Assembly (NCBI GenBank): GCA_011947345.1
Contig: JAAVTG010000564.1
Coordinates: forward strand, 1-64,000
Direction of reading: 5' to 3'
DNA length: 64,000 bases
Origin: Phytophthora quininea
Taxonomy: Eukaryota; Oomycota; Peronosporomycetes; Peronosporales; Peronosporaceae
Shown here: one piece after another, positions 24,536-35,263 of the stretch
How the letters are laid out: the number at the start of each line of letters is the position of its first letter
Position numbering within the stretch: the first letter of the stretch is position 1
The notes under the pieces: model-generated
Database searches by the model: none
The model's input: the letters and a program-made list of their open reading frames with translations, nothing else
What the model was told of the DNA's origin: nothing
Position numbers and translations under genes: made by a program

Positions 24536-24970
24536 ATGCGTGTCGTCACCAATTTCATCTTCGCTGCAACTCTCGTTGTCAGCTCCAATGTCGCTTTTGG
24601 CGCCACCGATGACAGTTCCATCGCTTTGTCCAAGATGAATGTTGAGCAACTAATTGATGGTAGGCACCTGAGATCTGTCAAGGAAGAGCGAGCTGGAAAC
24701 CTCGGTGGACTCGAGAGTGCTGCTACTATGACGGCGAACTGGAAACTGCTGGACGACGAAGTCAAGGCTGGCAGAGACAAGTTGATCCAGGTGTACAAGG
24801 AGACAAACGCCATCATTCGGAAAATCGACACGGACAAGTGGACCCCGGCCAAGATCGCTGATGAACTCGGGATCGCCTCAAAGAAGAAAAGCATGACCAA
24901 GAAAGAGCTGAAAAAGGACGGCGAGTACCAGTTCTGGCGCATGTATTCCAAACACTACGCCAAAAGATGA
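24536..24970 (+). CDS. RxLR-EER effector candidate, left copy
   Basis: 144 residues, intact, from the ATG at 24536. A signal peptide (MRVVTNFIFAATLVVSSNVAFG) is followed by RHLR near residue 43 and EER about five residues later, the RxLR-dEER arrangement of secreted oomycete effectors that act in plant cells. The C-terminal part is helical with Trp/Tyr positions (DTDKWTPAKIADELG, QFWRMYSKHY) compatible with a WY-type fold. The copy in the right arm differs by about one residue (Glu-Tyr versus Glu-Asn before QFW). The plus-strand frame is open further upstream, but the signal peptide decides the start. Host target unknown. Confidence 0.85.
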   Translation: MRVVTNFIFAATLVVSSNVAFGATDDSSIALSKMNVEQLIDGRHLRSVKEERAGNLGGLESAATMTANWKLLDDEVKAGRDKLIQVYKETNAIIRKIDTDKWTPAKIADELGIASKKKSMTKKELKKDGEYQFWRMYSKHYAKR

Positions 24971-25110
24971 AGAAGCAACGTCGAGCTGCTGATACGGCCT
25001 AGGTTCGCCAAACGAACGGAATGTGCTGGTGTAATCCACTCCACTCTCTCGGAATACAAGTAAAAATGAGGACTTTCTTGATCGAACGAAGTATTTCCCA
25101 ACGTCCAGTC

Positions 25111-25464
25111 TAGATGACATTCCAATGTATCAATGGCCTCGCAGTATGATGGCGACCAGCCTGGTCGAGCATTGTTCGGTTCATTTGTGTACGTCATGTA
25201 CAATGCGGTGTGGATTGATACGCCCGGACGTCAATTACATTAATATCCGTTTTGCTTCAGGCACATTGGTCGAGAATGCTACTCTTTGGAAGGAACAGCC
25301 TGGGCAGCCAGACATTATATATTTGAGATGCCCATTTCGTTAATATATATGATAGTGTTCAACGTTGGCGCTTGAAAATAGAAGCTAGGGTTCTCTTACC
25401 CGAGTCGTTCTTCGTGTGCTTGTCGGGTGCTGCACTCCACAATGAAAGTCTCACATGGTGTGCG
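25111..25464. other. Inner flank of left arm and promoter of the TPR gene
   Basis: AT-rich from about 25210 to 25365. No gene recognised. It separates the end of the alignable duplication from the start of the conserved block. Confidence 0.5.
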
Positions 25465-27642
25465 ATGATCTCATCATCAACTAAAGCAGCGACGATAGAG
25501 CGACGGAAATTCCGGGGTAAAAGTGCCCACGGCAATCTTCCATCCATCCCACTGCAATGTTTAACTCCTATCGAAGGCAAACTGTCGACGGTGAGCTTCA
25601 AATATTTATTCCCTACGACTGTAATAATGCTGAACCATTGAAATTCCTCAGGATGCCGACTTATCAGCGCGAAATGTGACGCACCGACCACGGGAAGTTT
25701 TCGAGGACATCGTGGCTAAAACTTCCGTGATCCTCAACAAAACCCAGTCTGCAAAAACAACATACAGTCCGCTAACTAGTTTAAGCGCACCATCGTCTTC
25801 CGGGTCTGCAAACGCTTCTAATGGACAGCGACCAGTGTCGACGCAATTTATGCGTGGCTACGCGTTGCATCGACTGGAACAATACGGCCCAGCAGCAGAA
25901 GATTTCTTGGTATGTGCTCGCAACGACACCGATCAAGCTGCTCCCGCATTCTACAACCGCGGTTGTGCACTGTACAAGCTGGATAAGCACAATGAAGCAG
26001 TGCAAAACTTGTCGAAGGCTATCAAGTTGGATCCGCGAAATCCGCTCTTTATTGAGAGTCGAGCTCGAGTTCTCAAGGAAATGGGCAAGTTTGAGGAGGC
26101 GATTCGCGACTACACGTGGCTGGACGCTTTAAAACATTCCCCACGGCGTCGTTGAATGCTGTCACCAACGAATTGAATCAGCAACATTTGTTTGAAGCGA
26201 CGACGCAGCAGGGTTCGAGCCATCAAGGTTTGAATCCCGACGTAACTTCCTCCGTGGCGTCCTTGGCATTCGAGGCCCAGGAATGCGAGAACAAAGCTTG
26301 GCTCGAACAATTCCTCAAACAGGACCCCGGCAGAACCCGAAGCAGTGTCGATGTCACTGAAGCTGCCCAGAAAGCTCGACGGTGGAGCTTCTTCCGAGGG
26401 ATGCGGATCTCGACCATCGAGCGATTTCTTCGCGAAGCTACGTACGGTCGGTTTGACAGCGAGGAAGTGGTGGTGAAGCAGGGGAAGTCCTCGTCGTGTT
26501 TCCACGTCGTACTAGACGGTATGGCCTCGCTCGTCAAGACCGTCAATTTCCAGGGTTCGAGCTCTCGCGAGCTTTGCACGTTTTACCAGGGCGACACCAT
26601 CGGCCTGGAACCTTTCACGGCAACGAACACTGACGGTCGACTAACAACGATACGCCACCGAGCTCAGAAGCAGGTTCTGCTGCGCTCTCGTGTCGGATCG
26701 ACCAGCATCAACTTTTCATCATCTCGATCGCTCAATGGCTTTCAATCCAGTAGCATCAACGTCATGGGCTCGGTCGCTCAGGCAGCACGAGCTGCTCGCA
26801 ACGCTCTGCATCCGAACGAAGTGGCGACGTTTTCGTGCATGGGTGAAGTGAGTTGTATGCTGCTGGACTTGGAGATCTACCTGACCATCGTGAGGGAACA
26901 TGAGGAGCGAGTTTTGGAGGAACGGCTGCAATTTCTGCGTCGCTGTCACGCCTTCGAGTCGTGCACCGATGACATGCTAGCAGCTCTAGCTGCGCTTTCT
27001 GGCTCGAAGTTGGTAGACCCGGACAAGGACGCCTTGAGGACTGGCGACGTCGTTAAGCAGCTCTACGTCATCAAGAAAGGAGTTTGCCATGCGCTCAAAA
27101 CCATCGCAATTCCTCATACAGCAGCACTGTCATCTTCGAGACGAACGTCGGCACTAACCGCCTGCAAGTCGGAAGACTCGCTAACCTCCCGGTCTAGTGA
27201 TGGCTCGTGGGTCTTGGACAATGGCTGGATGCTCACGAACCCTCGTCTCGTCAGTAACGCGCAGGCTTTGGCAACTCAAACTCGCCATCGAACGGAAGAC
27301 GTGACGACTGCTGTACTGGCGAGTGGACAGATCTTTGGCGAGCTGAGTGTTCTCCAGCCGGGTCAGCACTCGCCCGTGACGGTGAGAACGCAGACGTTGG
27401 TAGAGTTACTCGTGTTTGAAGAGGAAGACTTGAGCCAACTGCGTGTGCAGTACATGAGCGGCACCATGAACGCGTTGCAGGAATCTCTGCTCTTCCACAA
27501 TCCCCCACAGCAAAAGCTGACTCAATTGCGCCGAGATTTGTCATCTTGGGGTCGTGAGAAGCGCAACGTCCTCGAGGAACTGTTCCAAGACTCCCCAAAG
27601 GCGAAGAACTCGATCATTTCGCACACGTCACAGCTCCATTAG
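25465..27642 (+). CDS. TPR protein with two cyclic-nucleotide-binding-like domains
   Basis: Exon 1 is 25465-25590 and exon 2 is 25652-27642, with a 61-bp GTGAGC...CTCAG intron, about 705 residues if one base is restored near 26119 (TGGCTGG context). After a variable N terminus, residues ~120-210 form two to three TPR repeats (FYNRGCALYKLDKHNEAVQN, ALHRLEQYGPAAEDFL). Two cNMP-binding-like folds follow, near 300-440 (RFDSEEVVVKQGKSSSCFHV) and 490-665 (GDVVKQLYVIKKGVC ... ASGQIFGELSVLQ). The second has a ~75-residue Ser/Thr-rich insert inside the barrel. The phosphate-binding cassette is only partly conserved (FGELSVL without the usual R-T-A), so real cAMP/cGMP binding is uncertain. Likely a signalling scaffold. 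First gene of the conserved block between the inverted arms. Confidence 0.75.
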
Positions 27643-27733
27643 AATGTAGCCATGTGCTCGGAGTATACATTTTCCTAGATCATTTCTTCGCCACCCATTT
27701 CATTCTTGAAAGGACCTTGTGTCATCGTTGGCA

Positions 27734-30700
27734 ATGGAGGCGTGGGATCACTTGCTCTGGAGCTTACTGTCCGTGGACAACGCGGCGCGCAATGCGGCGG
27801 AGAAGAAGTTCGCCGTGCTGAAGGAAAGTCCCTGCAGTGACGAGCTGCTGCTGGGGCTGGTGCGCGTCATCCACTCCAAGAGTCCGGACGACGTGCGAGC
27901 TTTGGCGGCCGTGCTTCTGAGGCGCGTCCTGCTGCGAGACGCCGTCTCCCTGTGGCCTCGAGCCTCCGACGAAGCTCGAGCCACCGTCAAGACTGAGCTG
28001 TTGCTGGTTCTCGAGGCTGGGGAGCAGAATAGAGGCATCCGACGCAAAGTTTGTGACACAGTGGGGAACTCGCCAGCAGCATCCTCGAGGACGGTCAATG
28101 GGACGACCTACTGCCCAAATTGCTGCAATGGAGCTGTGCGCCAATGGTGACGCTGCGTGAGGCTGCGCTGAGGGTGTTAGAGATGGTGGCGATCTTCTTA
28201 GCAGGTCAAATGACTCAAGACGCCAATGCAGACACGTTGGATGTGACGGTGCTGCAGACAATGGCGAAAGGACTGGCAGACAGAGAAGGACGAGTGGCTC
28301 TCAATGCACTGAGAGCGCTCGGCATGTTGCTGTTGAATTTGGACGCGTTGGAGCAGGTGCCGAGACCGGAACTGCTGGCGAGTGCTGTGCCCTTGGTACT
28401 GGCGGCACTGCATTCATTATTAGTGACTAGACAGTTTGAAGAAGTGATGGAAGCACTGGAAGTGCTGATTGAAGTGGCTGAGCCACACGCAGCGTTCTTT
28501 AAGCCATGCTTGAAGGAGTTTGTGGAGACCATGGTGCAGATTGCAGATGCTCCACGGGAGGGTGACAATGAGGACCAAGCGATGCCCGATGGGTGCAGGC
28601 AATTGGCGATGGAGTTCTTAGTGTCGATTGCAGAGCAGGCGCCGTCCAGGTGTCGACGGCTGCCCAAGAACATGTTTGTGCTGTCAGTGTACCCCGTAGC
28701 CTTCAAGATGATGTTGGATCTGCAAGATATTGACACGTGGGATGTAGCGAATTGCGAGGATGAACAGTCTGCTGGTGGACAAGGAATCGATCAGGAAATC
28801 TCCAACTTTGACGTTGGCTCTGAAGCGCTAGAGCGGTTGGTTGGCGCGTTGGGAGCCAAGCGCTCGTTGCCTACGTGCTTTGCGCTCATCCAGGAATACG
28901 CTCGCTCTGAGAACTGGATCAGTCGTCATGCCGCCTTGGTCGGACTGTGCCAGATCCTCGACGTACTGGACGATGAAAACTTGGACGCAATTGTGCGCCA
29001 CTTGCTGGTTCAGGCGAACGACCCACACCCGCGTGTGTGCTGCACGGCGGTGGATGTGATCGGGCAGCTTTCTGTCGACCAGGCCCCGCAATTCCAAGAG
29101 GCTTACCATGTGCAGTCGCTCACTGTGTTGGCTCACTATCTTGAAGACTTCAGCAAGCCGCGTCTGCAGGCTCACTCCGCCACTGCGCTGCGGCAGTTCA
29201 TCGACATGTGTCCGCCTGAGTTGCTGACGCCATACCTGGACAAGATGCTCCACCAACTATTCGCGTTGCTGCAACATGGACAGTCAATGGCCCCAACTGC
29301 CAACCAGACGCCCACGCAGGCCTTCATCGCTACCCGCGTTGTCCAGGAGCAAGCTATCACGGCGATTTCATCGGTGGCGACGGTGGCAGGTAAATCGTTC
29401 AGCAACTACTACGCTGCTGTGATGCCACCTCTCCAACAGATCCTCATGAACTGCTTAAACGAGAGCATGCAGGCTGCAGCCGCCTCGCCGGCGGTGCTCA
29501 AGCCGCAATCAAACGCTCCTAGCTCATTCACGCTTGGCGGTATCACACTGGAGTGTTTGAGTCTGATCGGCCAGGCTGTCGGCAAGGAAGTGTTCTCAAA
29601 CGATGCGCCAGCCATCCTGAAGGTGATGGCTGAGATGCAGGCGACGCCGTCCATCGTTGGCAATGAGTTGATCCGCACCTACCTATTGCAAGCGTGGGCT
29701 CGCTGCTGCACGTGTCTTGGCCGTGACTTCGCACCTTACTTGCCACTGGTTATGCCTACACTCCTAGAAGCTGCTACACAGCAGGCTGAATTTGAGGTGG
29801 ATCCTACGACACTAGGCAGCGATGACGACGATGACGAAAGTAGCTGCTCGACTGACAGCGAAGATATCCAGCTTGCACAGGTGAACGATAAGTGCTTGAG
29901 TATTCGCACGTCGATTCTTGAGGAGAAGGCTACTGCCTGCCAGCTTCTGGCTGGTATGGTGGCGGACCTTGAGGACGCTTTCTTCCCGTACGCAGAGCAG
30001 GTGACGCAGGTCCTCGCCCCACTTCTCACAGATTCTGTCCATTCGGACATCCGCGGCTCAGCTATTCGTGCCATGCCTGCACTTGTCAAGTCTGTGGCCA
30101 TTTCTACAGCCGCTCCTGGCTCAAAGGACCACGGCGAAGCTGCCATCAAGCAAATGGTGGACTTTGCTCTGGGTCGGTTGGTGAACGCGCTGACATCGGA
30201 GCCTGAGGTGGATTTGGTTGTCAACATCATGCAGAGCATGACCAAGTCTTTAGGAGATTCGCACCAGCTTCACCCTACGTTGGTGCTGAACGAAGCTCAA
30301 CTGCGCGAGGTGGTGCAGGGTTTGCTCGTTGTTCTTGGCGACAGTTTCCAGCGTCGAGCCATGCGGAGAGGAGCAGGTAGCGACGATATGGAAGGTGAAG
30401 CTGACGAAGACGACGATGAAAGTGCGTCCCAATCCAGCGAAACTCAAGCAGCCGAGCAGGAGCTGCAGTTTGTGCTGGCTGAAGCTATTGGCTCGCTGGC
30501 AAAGATCCACGGTGCTGCTTTCTTCCCGGTCTTCATGACGTTGCTGTGGGAGAAGATTGCTGCGCTGGTGGCCCCTGGCTGTCTCGTAGAAGACCGTCGA
30601 CTTGCTTTGTTTGTACTTGACGATGTGCTGGAGCACTGTGGCGCACCAGCGATGAGGAGTCTCGACGTCTTCCTGCCTGTACTGGAAAGTGCGTTGCGTG

Positions 30701-31282
30701 AAGTGAGTGAGCCTGGACTTGTCCAAGCTGCAGCGTTTGGCGTTGGTGTGTGCGCTTCTCAAGGCGGAGAAGCCTTTGCGCCGCATGCTGAGCGGTGTTT
30801 GCAACTGCTGCACAACGTGGTGGCTTACCCACGTGCGCACAGCAGCCCTGAACAGCGTAATGCTACTGACAATGCTGTTGCTGCACTGGGCAAATTCTGC
30901 GAGTTCCAGGCTGGTGCTGTCGACGCTGCTTCGCTGTTCCCGCAGTGGCTCGAGTTACTCCTCTTCGTGGCGACTTGGAGGAGTCTCTGGCTGTCTCGCG
31001 TCGACTGTGTCGCTATGTCAATGACCGACATCCACTTGTGCTTGGTGCGCCAGACTACCACCACCTAGGTAAGGTTGTGACTGTGCTGGCGGCAGTGGCG
31101 GATGAAAAGTTTTGCGCAAAGTGAGTCGCGCGGTCAGTGAGAAGGAGGTGGCAGCACTTCGCCAAGACCTGTCCACGACGCTGGCTGGTCTCCGTGCTAC
31201 TGTTCCTGAACCTGTCATGGGCCAAGCGTGGGCGAGTCTTCCTGCGAGTCAGCAGGCAGCTCTGCATGCTCTGTTCGCGTAG
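27734..31282 (+). CDS. Importin-5 / Kap121-like nuclear transport receptor
   Basis: About 1183 residues from the ATG at 27734 (MEAWDHLLWSLLSVDN), allowing single missing bases near 28063 (GGGG), 30958 and 31120. The protein is built from HEAT repeats throughout. Characteristic stretches are ENWISRHAALVGLCQILD, DPHPRVCCTAVDVIGQLS and SKPRLQAHSATALRQFIDMC, which match importin-beta-3/RanBP5 family order. An acidic loop (SDDDDDESSCSTDSED) at ~700 corresponds to the family's acidic insertion. It binds cargo such as ribosomal proteins and histones and, with RanGTP, moves them through nuclear pores. The gene should be essential, so its three frame breaks are strong evidence for assembly deletions. 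It is convergent with the enoyl reductase gene, 168 bp between stops. Confidence 0.88.
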
Positions 31283-31450
31283 ATTAGCGAGAGCAGCTGA
31301 AGTATCATAAAGGCGCGGTAAGTTTGGGAATGCGCGAAAGATGTAGCGCAGCCAAAGCGAAGGCAGTAATAGTAGTTTGCATGTTGGAACTGCACCATTT
31401 CTCCATTTTCCGTTCTCTCTCTCCTGCTCCTTGCTTGTGGTCGTGGACAT

Positions 31451-32552
31451 TTACTCCATGAGCATCACCACCTTGCGCTTGGTCGTGCGGTTCACGGCGG
31501 CGTGCAGGGCGTCGTCAAAGTCCGCGAACTTGTATGTCTGTATCCAGGTGCGGAGCTTGCCAGCCTCCATGAGACCGGCCAGCTCCGTCAGCATCTCGGC
31601 GCGCTGCTCGACGGTCGAGTCCTTGACCCACTGGCTGAGCCAGAAGCCCTTGAGCGTGATGTCGTGGAAGATGAGCGAGCCGGTGCCCACACTCACAGGC
31701 TCCTTGCCCATGCCTCCGTACGTGACGTGGACGCCCTTCTTGGCCAGCACCTTGGCCATCTCCAGACTCGTCTGGCCGCCCACGCAGTTGAGCGCGAGCT
31801 TGGGGGCCGGCAGGTCGCTGATGAGCTCCTTGAACTTGGCCGAGCCCACGTAGTCGGTGGTGCACACGATGGTGGCCCCCAGACTCTTGAGGTGCTCCAC
31901 CGTCGTGTCGTAGTCGCCGTCGTCGCGGATGATGTTAACGGTCTTAATGCCCTTAAGAGCCGCCAGTTGGATCACGGCCTGGCCCACGGCGCTGTTGGCA
32001 CCGTTCTGGATGACCACGTCGCCCTTGTTGAGCGACGCAAAGTCCTCGAGCAGACGGAACGCAGTGGCAGGGTTCACCGACAAGGTGGCGGCGTCCTCCA
32101 GTTTGATCTTGTCCGAGATCTTCATGACGTCGTTGCTGTCGGCCACAGCCTTGTTGCGCCACGTACCGAAGCCGGCCTGCGTGGGGATGACGCGGTCATT
32201 CACCTTGACGTTGGTGACGCCGGCGCCGACGGCCGTGACGACGGCGACACCTTCGTTGCCTGCCACGGCGGGGAACTTGGGCTTGATGGCGTACGCGCCC
32301 TGGATCTGCGACAGGTCGGCCACGTTAATGGGGGCCGCCAGGAACTTGAGCGCCACTTGGCCCTTGGCCGGGGCCGCCTCCTTGTCGTCGGCCTCGGTCC
32401 TGTCGGTTTAGAAAATGGTTAGAGATATCCACAAAGCAGCAGGTTTTGAGCCACGTACTTGAGCACAGAGAGGGGTGGCCGAACTCCGTGTAGCGGACGG
32501 TGCTCATGGAGCGGCGGCCGGCCTTGAGGCCCTTGGCGATGCTCGAGATCAT
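31451..32552 (-). CDS. MECR: Mitochondrial trans-2-enoyl-CoA/ACP reductase (MECR/ETR1-like)
   Basis: Exon 1 is 32459-32552 and exon 2 is 31451-32399, with a 59-bp GTACGT...GACAG intron, 347 residues if one base is restored near 32480 (CCCC run). MISSIAKGLKAGRRSM is a basic amphipathic mitochondrial presequence. The medium-chain dehydrogenase/reductase fold follows: FPAVAGNEGVAVVTAVGAG, the NADPH-binding stretch VVIQNGANSAVGQAVIQLAA, and GGMGKEPVSVGTGSLIF. QNGANSAVGQAVIQLA is specific for the enoyl reductase of mitochondrial fatty-acid synthesis (needed for lipoate), as opposed to zinc alcohol dehydrogenases; zinc-binding Cys residues are absent. The frame extends upstream without a stop, and a CTTGCAG near 32580 could end a further 5' intron. 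Confidence 0.85.
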
Positions 32553-32669
32553 GCTGCGGGAGCTGTCCGTGGGGGTGTCGACTGCAAGTCCACAAAACTG
32601 CGGCTGTGAGCCGCACGACGAATTTGGAAGAAGTATATAGCGATTTGTATGAGGGGAAGATTTAGACAT

Positions 32670-33123
32670 TCCGTGGGTCCGGATTACTAGATTATGATCT
32701 GGTCTACATAATAAACATATTATAGTTTTAGTTTTGAAACAAACTTGCTAAAAGAGACGATGCTCCACAGCCAATCAAACTTTTGGCCGAGCATTTTCGC
32801 TTGTCATTTCCGCTTTGGCCGCCGAAGAGCGAAGACATTTGCTACAGTACCGGTAGCAGAAGAGATGGTTTATCTTGCCGTGTTCCCAATGATTATTTTA
32901 AAGTTTGAGATCCGTCAATTAGGCCTGGGGGTCATCTCGCTCGCGAGGTGCTCGGGCCGATACTGTGGACGATTTTCTTGTTGACGGGAACCGCTCAATA
33001 CTAGTGTAGTTTATCGTAGGTAGCATGCGCAGGACTTTCTCAATGATCAACTGATAATTAATCTTTGAGACCTGAACTCTCGTGTTGAGAATGTACTCGC
33101 TGAGAGAAAGCCTGCAATGATCT
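32670..33123. other. Intergenic region
   Basis: About 450 bp between the MECR-like start and the UVSSA-like stop, AT-rich around 32690-32750. I see no gene. Confidence 0.5.
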
Positions 33124-34611
33124 TTACCCACGTCGACGCTTCCTAGGAGGATCGTACGCGTCGAGGGGCAGTGTCACCACCGCAGACGGCGTGGCCGTCT
33201 TTTGCTGCTTGTCGTGTACAAGGTCCTCCCACTTCAGCAACGCGCGTGCCATGCGGTCGCGTAGGTCGCGGATCTGCTGTAAAATCTCGCGCTGCAACTG
33301 TAGTGCCGCTGAATTGGTAGACGACCGCGCTGGCAATGTCGAGTGCTGCTCCCAGTCGTCCAACAATGGCAGGAAGCGCTTCTGCATACGTAACGCGCTG
33401 TCTTTGAGATTACGAAAGAGCACGTCGTTGTCCGCGGACTCCTCACAGACTCGCTTGGGCACTTCGACAGTGAGCTGGTACGACGAACTACCGAGGCCAT
33501 AGGCCTGCACGATGTCGTTAATGTCCATTTGGTCTTGCAGCTCGTCGATTGGCGACTCCTGTTGATCTTCATTATTATTATCGCCAGACACAGTTTCCCA
33601 CTCGACGTCGTCGTCTTCATCCTGCGCTGAAGCTGTTGCTGGCGGAGCTGCATCTTCCCATTCGACGTCTTCACCATCGCCTTCCTCTGACTTTGCTTCT
33701 TGTTCGGCAGGATCGCCAACAACATTCGTTTCTGTGGCTGTAGGCGACTGCGATCCGATGTCAAAAGTGTCTAGCGTCGGCACCAAGATCTCAAAAATGC
33801 GGTTCATCTCCACGAGCACTTGTTCCATCTCGGGAACGAACTGCGTCATCTCTCGGTCGCGCTGCTGCTTCTTGGCATCGCATACTCTATCGCGATGTCT
33901 ACGTATATCTACTGCTTGCTGTCGAGCTTGCTGTTGGCGTTCTCTCACTCTTGGAAACGTATAGCCTCTCTCCATCAGCACTGCATGACCAGCCACGATG
34001 GCAGGGTACTTTGCACCAAAGTCTTGCTTCCACGTCTCGATTAGCTCCAAAACGGTAACAACGTTGGGAGATTTGCGATTCTGGGCCCGCAAAGCCCTCG
34101 ACACGTTGGCTCTCGGGTCATCTCCTGCTGCAGCCAGCAGCTGATCGAAGAACGTCGCGGTCTGAGCTGCAATCAGAGCTCGAAACGCCACCGATCGCTG
34201 GAAAATCTCTCGACAGAGCTGGATTGCCTGCAGCAGCCATAGCACAATGAGTATTGATACATCACACATTGCCGATGTAAATTTTACCCTGTTGAACACT
34301 GCTGGAGACGTCTTTGCACTGCTTGCACGTCGAAGTTGGTACAAAATGTTGTCGAAAATTCGATTCACGTATCGCGTCTGTGATTGGCTGGCATCTCGCA
34401 AAATTTGTTTTAGCTGCTTCAAGCAACCTTCGGGCGACATTGCCGGCTCTTCCTCCGTATGCAGCCGCATTCGTCGCCCGCCACGCCCACGCTGCCACTT
34501 CCTCGAGACTGCCGCCACTCTAAAGTACCCTGTCAACGCCTCATCGAACCGCGTGGCCTCATTCTCGTCGTTCAGCTGCTCGATCCCCGTCAACCTTCCA
34601 TCTTGGTTCAT
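33124..34611 (-). CDS. UV-stimulated scaffold protein A (UVSSA)-like
   Basis: Starts at the ATG at 34611 (MNQDGRLTGIEQLNDEN). Continuous translation gives 495 residues; I predict a 60-bp phase-0 intron at 34228-34287 (GTAAAA...CTGCAG), leaving 475. The intron removes a run of about 20 residues with hydrophobic VSILIVLWLL that would be out of place in a soluble protein. The N-terminal region (~60-220) is VHS/ENTH-like helical, with LIETWKQDFGAKYPAIVAGH, a UVSSA hallmark. A charged linker (DVEWEDAAPP, DVEWETVSGD repeats) leads to a C-terminal helical region and a basic tail (PPRKRRRG). UVSSA acts in transcription-coupled repair with stalled RNA polymerase II. The C-terminal DUF2043 Cys/His zinc motif is not obvious, so assignment rests on the N-terminal half. 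Confidence 0.7.
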   Translation of the reverse strand: MNQDGRLTGIEQLNDENEATRFDEALTGYFRVAAVSRKWQRGRGGRRMRLHTEEEPAMSPEGCLKQLKQILRDASQSQTRYVNRIFDNILYQLRRASSAKTSPAVFNRVKFTSAMCDVSILIVLWLLQAIQLCREIFQRSVAFRALIAAQTATFFDQLLAAAGDDPRANVSRALRAQNRKSPNVVTVLELIETWKQDFGAKYPAIVAGHAVLMERGYTFPRVRERQQQARQQAVDIRRHRDRVCDAKKQQRDREMTQFVPEMEQVLVEMNRIFEILVPTLDTFDIGSQSPTATETNVVGDPAEQEAKSEEGDGEDVEWEDAAPPATASAQDEDDDVEWETVSGDNNNEDQQESPIDELQDQMDINDIVQAYGLGSSSYQLTVEVPKRVCEESADNDVLFRNLKDSALRMQKRFLPLLDDWEQHSTLPARSSTNSAALQLQREILQQIRDLRDRMARALLKWEDLVHDKQQKTATPSAVVTLPLDAYDPPRKRRRG

Positions 34612-34701
34612 TTGCTCTCGAAAACGTTTTTACTCATGACTAAATCTAAAATATGAAATCCATTTTACACAGAGTTTACAAACGCAGAAGGCCAAGCAAC
34701 C
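34612..34701. promoter_or_regulatory. 90-bp bidirectional promoter region
   Basis: Only 90 bp separate the start codons of the UVSSA-like gene (minus) and the PDCD5 gene (plus). It is AT-rich (TAAATCTAAAATATG near 34645). No specific element identified. Confidence 0.5.
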
Positions 34702-35263
34702 ATGAGCGAGAAGGTCGCCGCGCAGCCGCAGCAAATGTCCATGGAGCAGATGCAGCAGCAGCAGATGAAGCAGCAGTACGCACACGTCCCTAGAGAGGGG
34801 CCTGCCATAGCTACTGACTTGAGTACTGTACGCAGGGAGCAGGAGCAGATGCGCCAGTCGATGATGCAGCAGGTGATGCTGCCGGACGCCCGCGAACGAC
34901 GTACGTAAATAATATAAATTAATTTTATTAAGTAACAATACGACTGATACTGTCGACGATGGACTGTAGTGGCTAGAATAGCCATCGTCAAGCCCGAGAA
35001 GGCTCGCGCCATCGAGGGCATGGTGATCCAGATGGCCCAGCGCGGCCAGCTGACCACCAAGATTGATGAGGACAAGCTGATCGACCTGCTGAACCAAGTG
35101 GGCGTCACGGAGGAGAAGCAGCGCACCAAAGTCACGGTACGAAGAGGGAATAGACGATCTTTTAGAACTCTAGCTGATGATTTGTTGCCGTTGCCCTTTG
35201 CAGATGAAGCGGCGAACGTACTTTAGTGACGAAGAGGATGACGACGATGACGATGACTTTTAA
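34702..35263 (+). CDS. PDCD5: PDCD5 / TFAR19 family DNA-binding protein
   Basis: Four exons: 34702-34775, 34836-34900, 34970-35136 and 35204-35263, with introns of 60, 69 and 67 bp (GTACGC...CGCAG, GTACGT...TGTAG, GTACGA...TGCAG), 121 residues. The spliced product has the family core DARERLARIAIVKPEKARAI, then QMAQRGQLTTKIDEDKLIDL, and ends in MKRRTYFSDEEDDDDDDDF, the usual basic then acidic C terminus. The Gln/Met-rich N terminus forms a long helix. PDCD5 proteins are conserved from archaea to animals, bind nucleic acid or chaperonin and modulate apoptosis in animals; the oomycete role is unknown. Intron 1 is a multiple of three with no stop, so its retention would add 20 residues silently. 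Confidence 0.92.

Larger units (their letters stand above)
16105..25110. repeat. Left arm of a large inverted duplication
   Basis: This ~9.0 kb segment recurs in reverse complement at 35770-42848. The outer limit is sharp: CTCACGAATCGATCCACTCG is shared and similarity is lost a few bases later. The inner part (25000-25110) is more diverged but still alignable. Gene order is A, B, chitinase (minus strand), CRN, RxLR (plus strand). Long stretches are identical by eye, with scattered substitutions and small indels. The arm exceeds the right arm by about 2 kb because the CRN body (about 21873-23935) is missing on the right. Confidence 0.9.

Noticed and set aside
24445..24951. Antisense frame of 168 codons over the RxLR gene, mirrored at 35954-36565
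   Set aside because: It is an exact shadow of the effector coding strand, which alone has a signal peptide and RxLR-EER motifs.
27734..31282. Importin, kinesin and MECR-like genes as pseudogenes
   Set aside because: Their only faults are one-base deficits, with no stops and full conservation of family motifs on both sides.
31502..32422. Long plus-strand frame of 306 codons opposite the MECR-like gene
   Set aside because: Antisense shadow of a GC-rich coding region; no family-like sequence, and the minus strand has the reductase motifs.
34228..34287. A transmembrane helix in the UVSSA-like protein
   Set aside because: The hydrophobic run is exactly a 60-bp segment with GT...AG ends, best explained as an unspliced intron.
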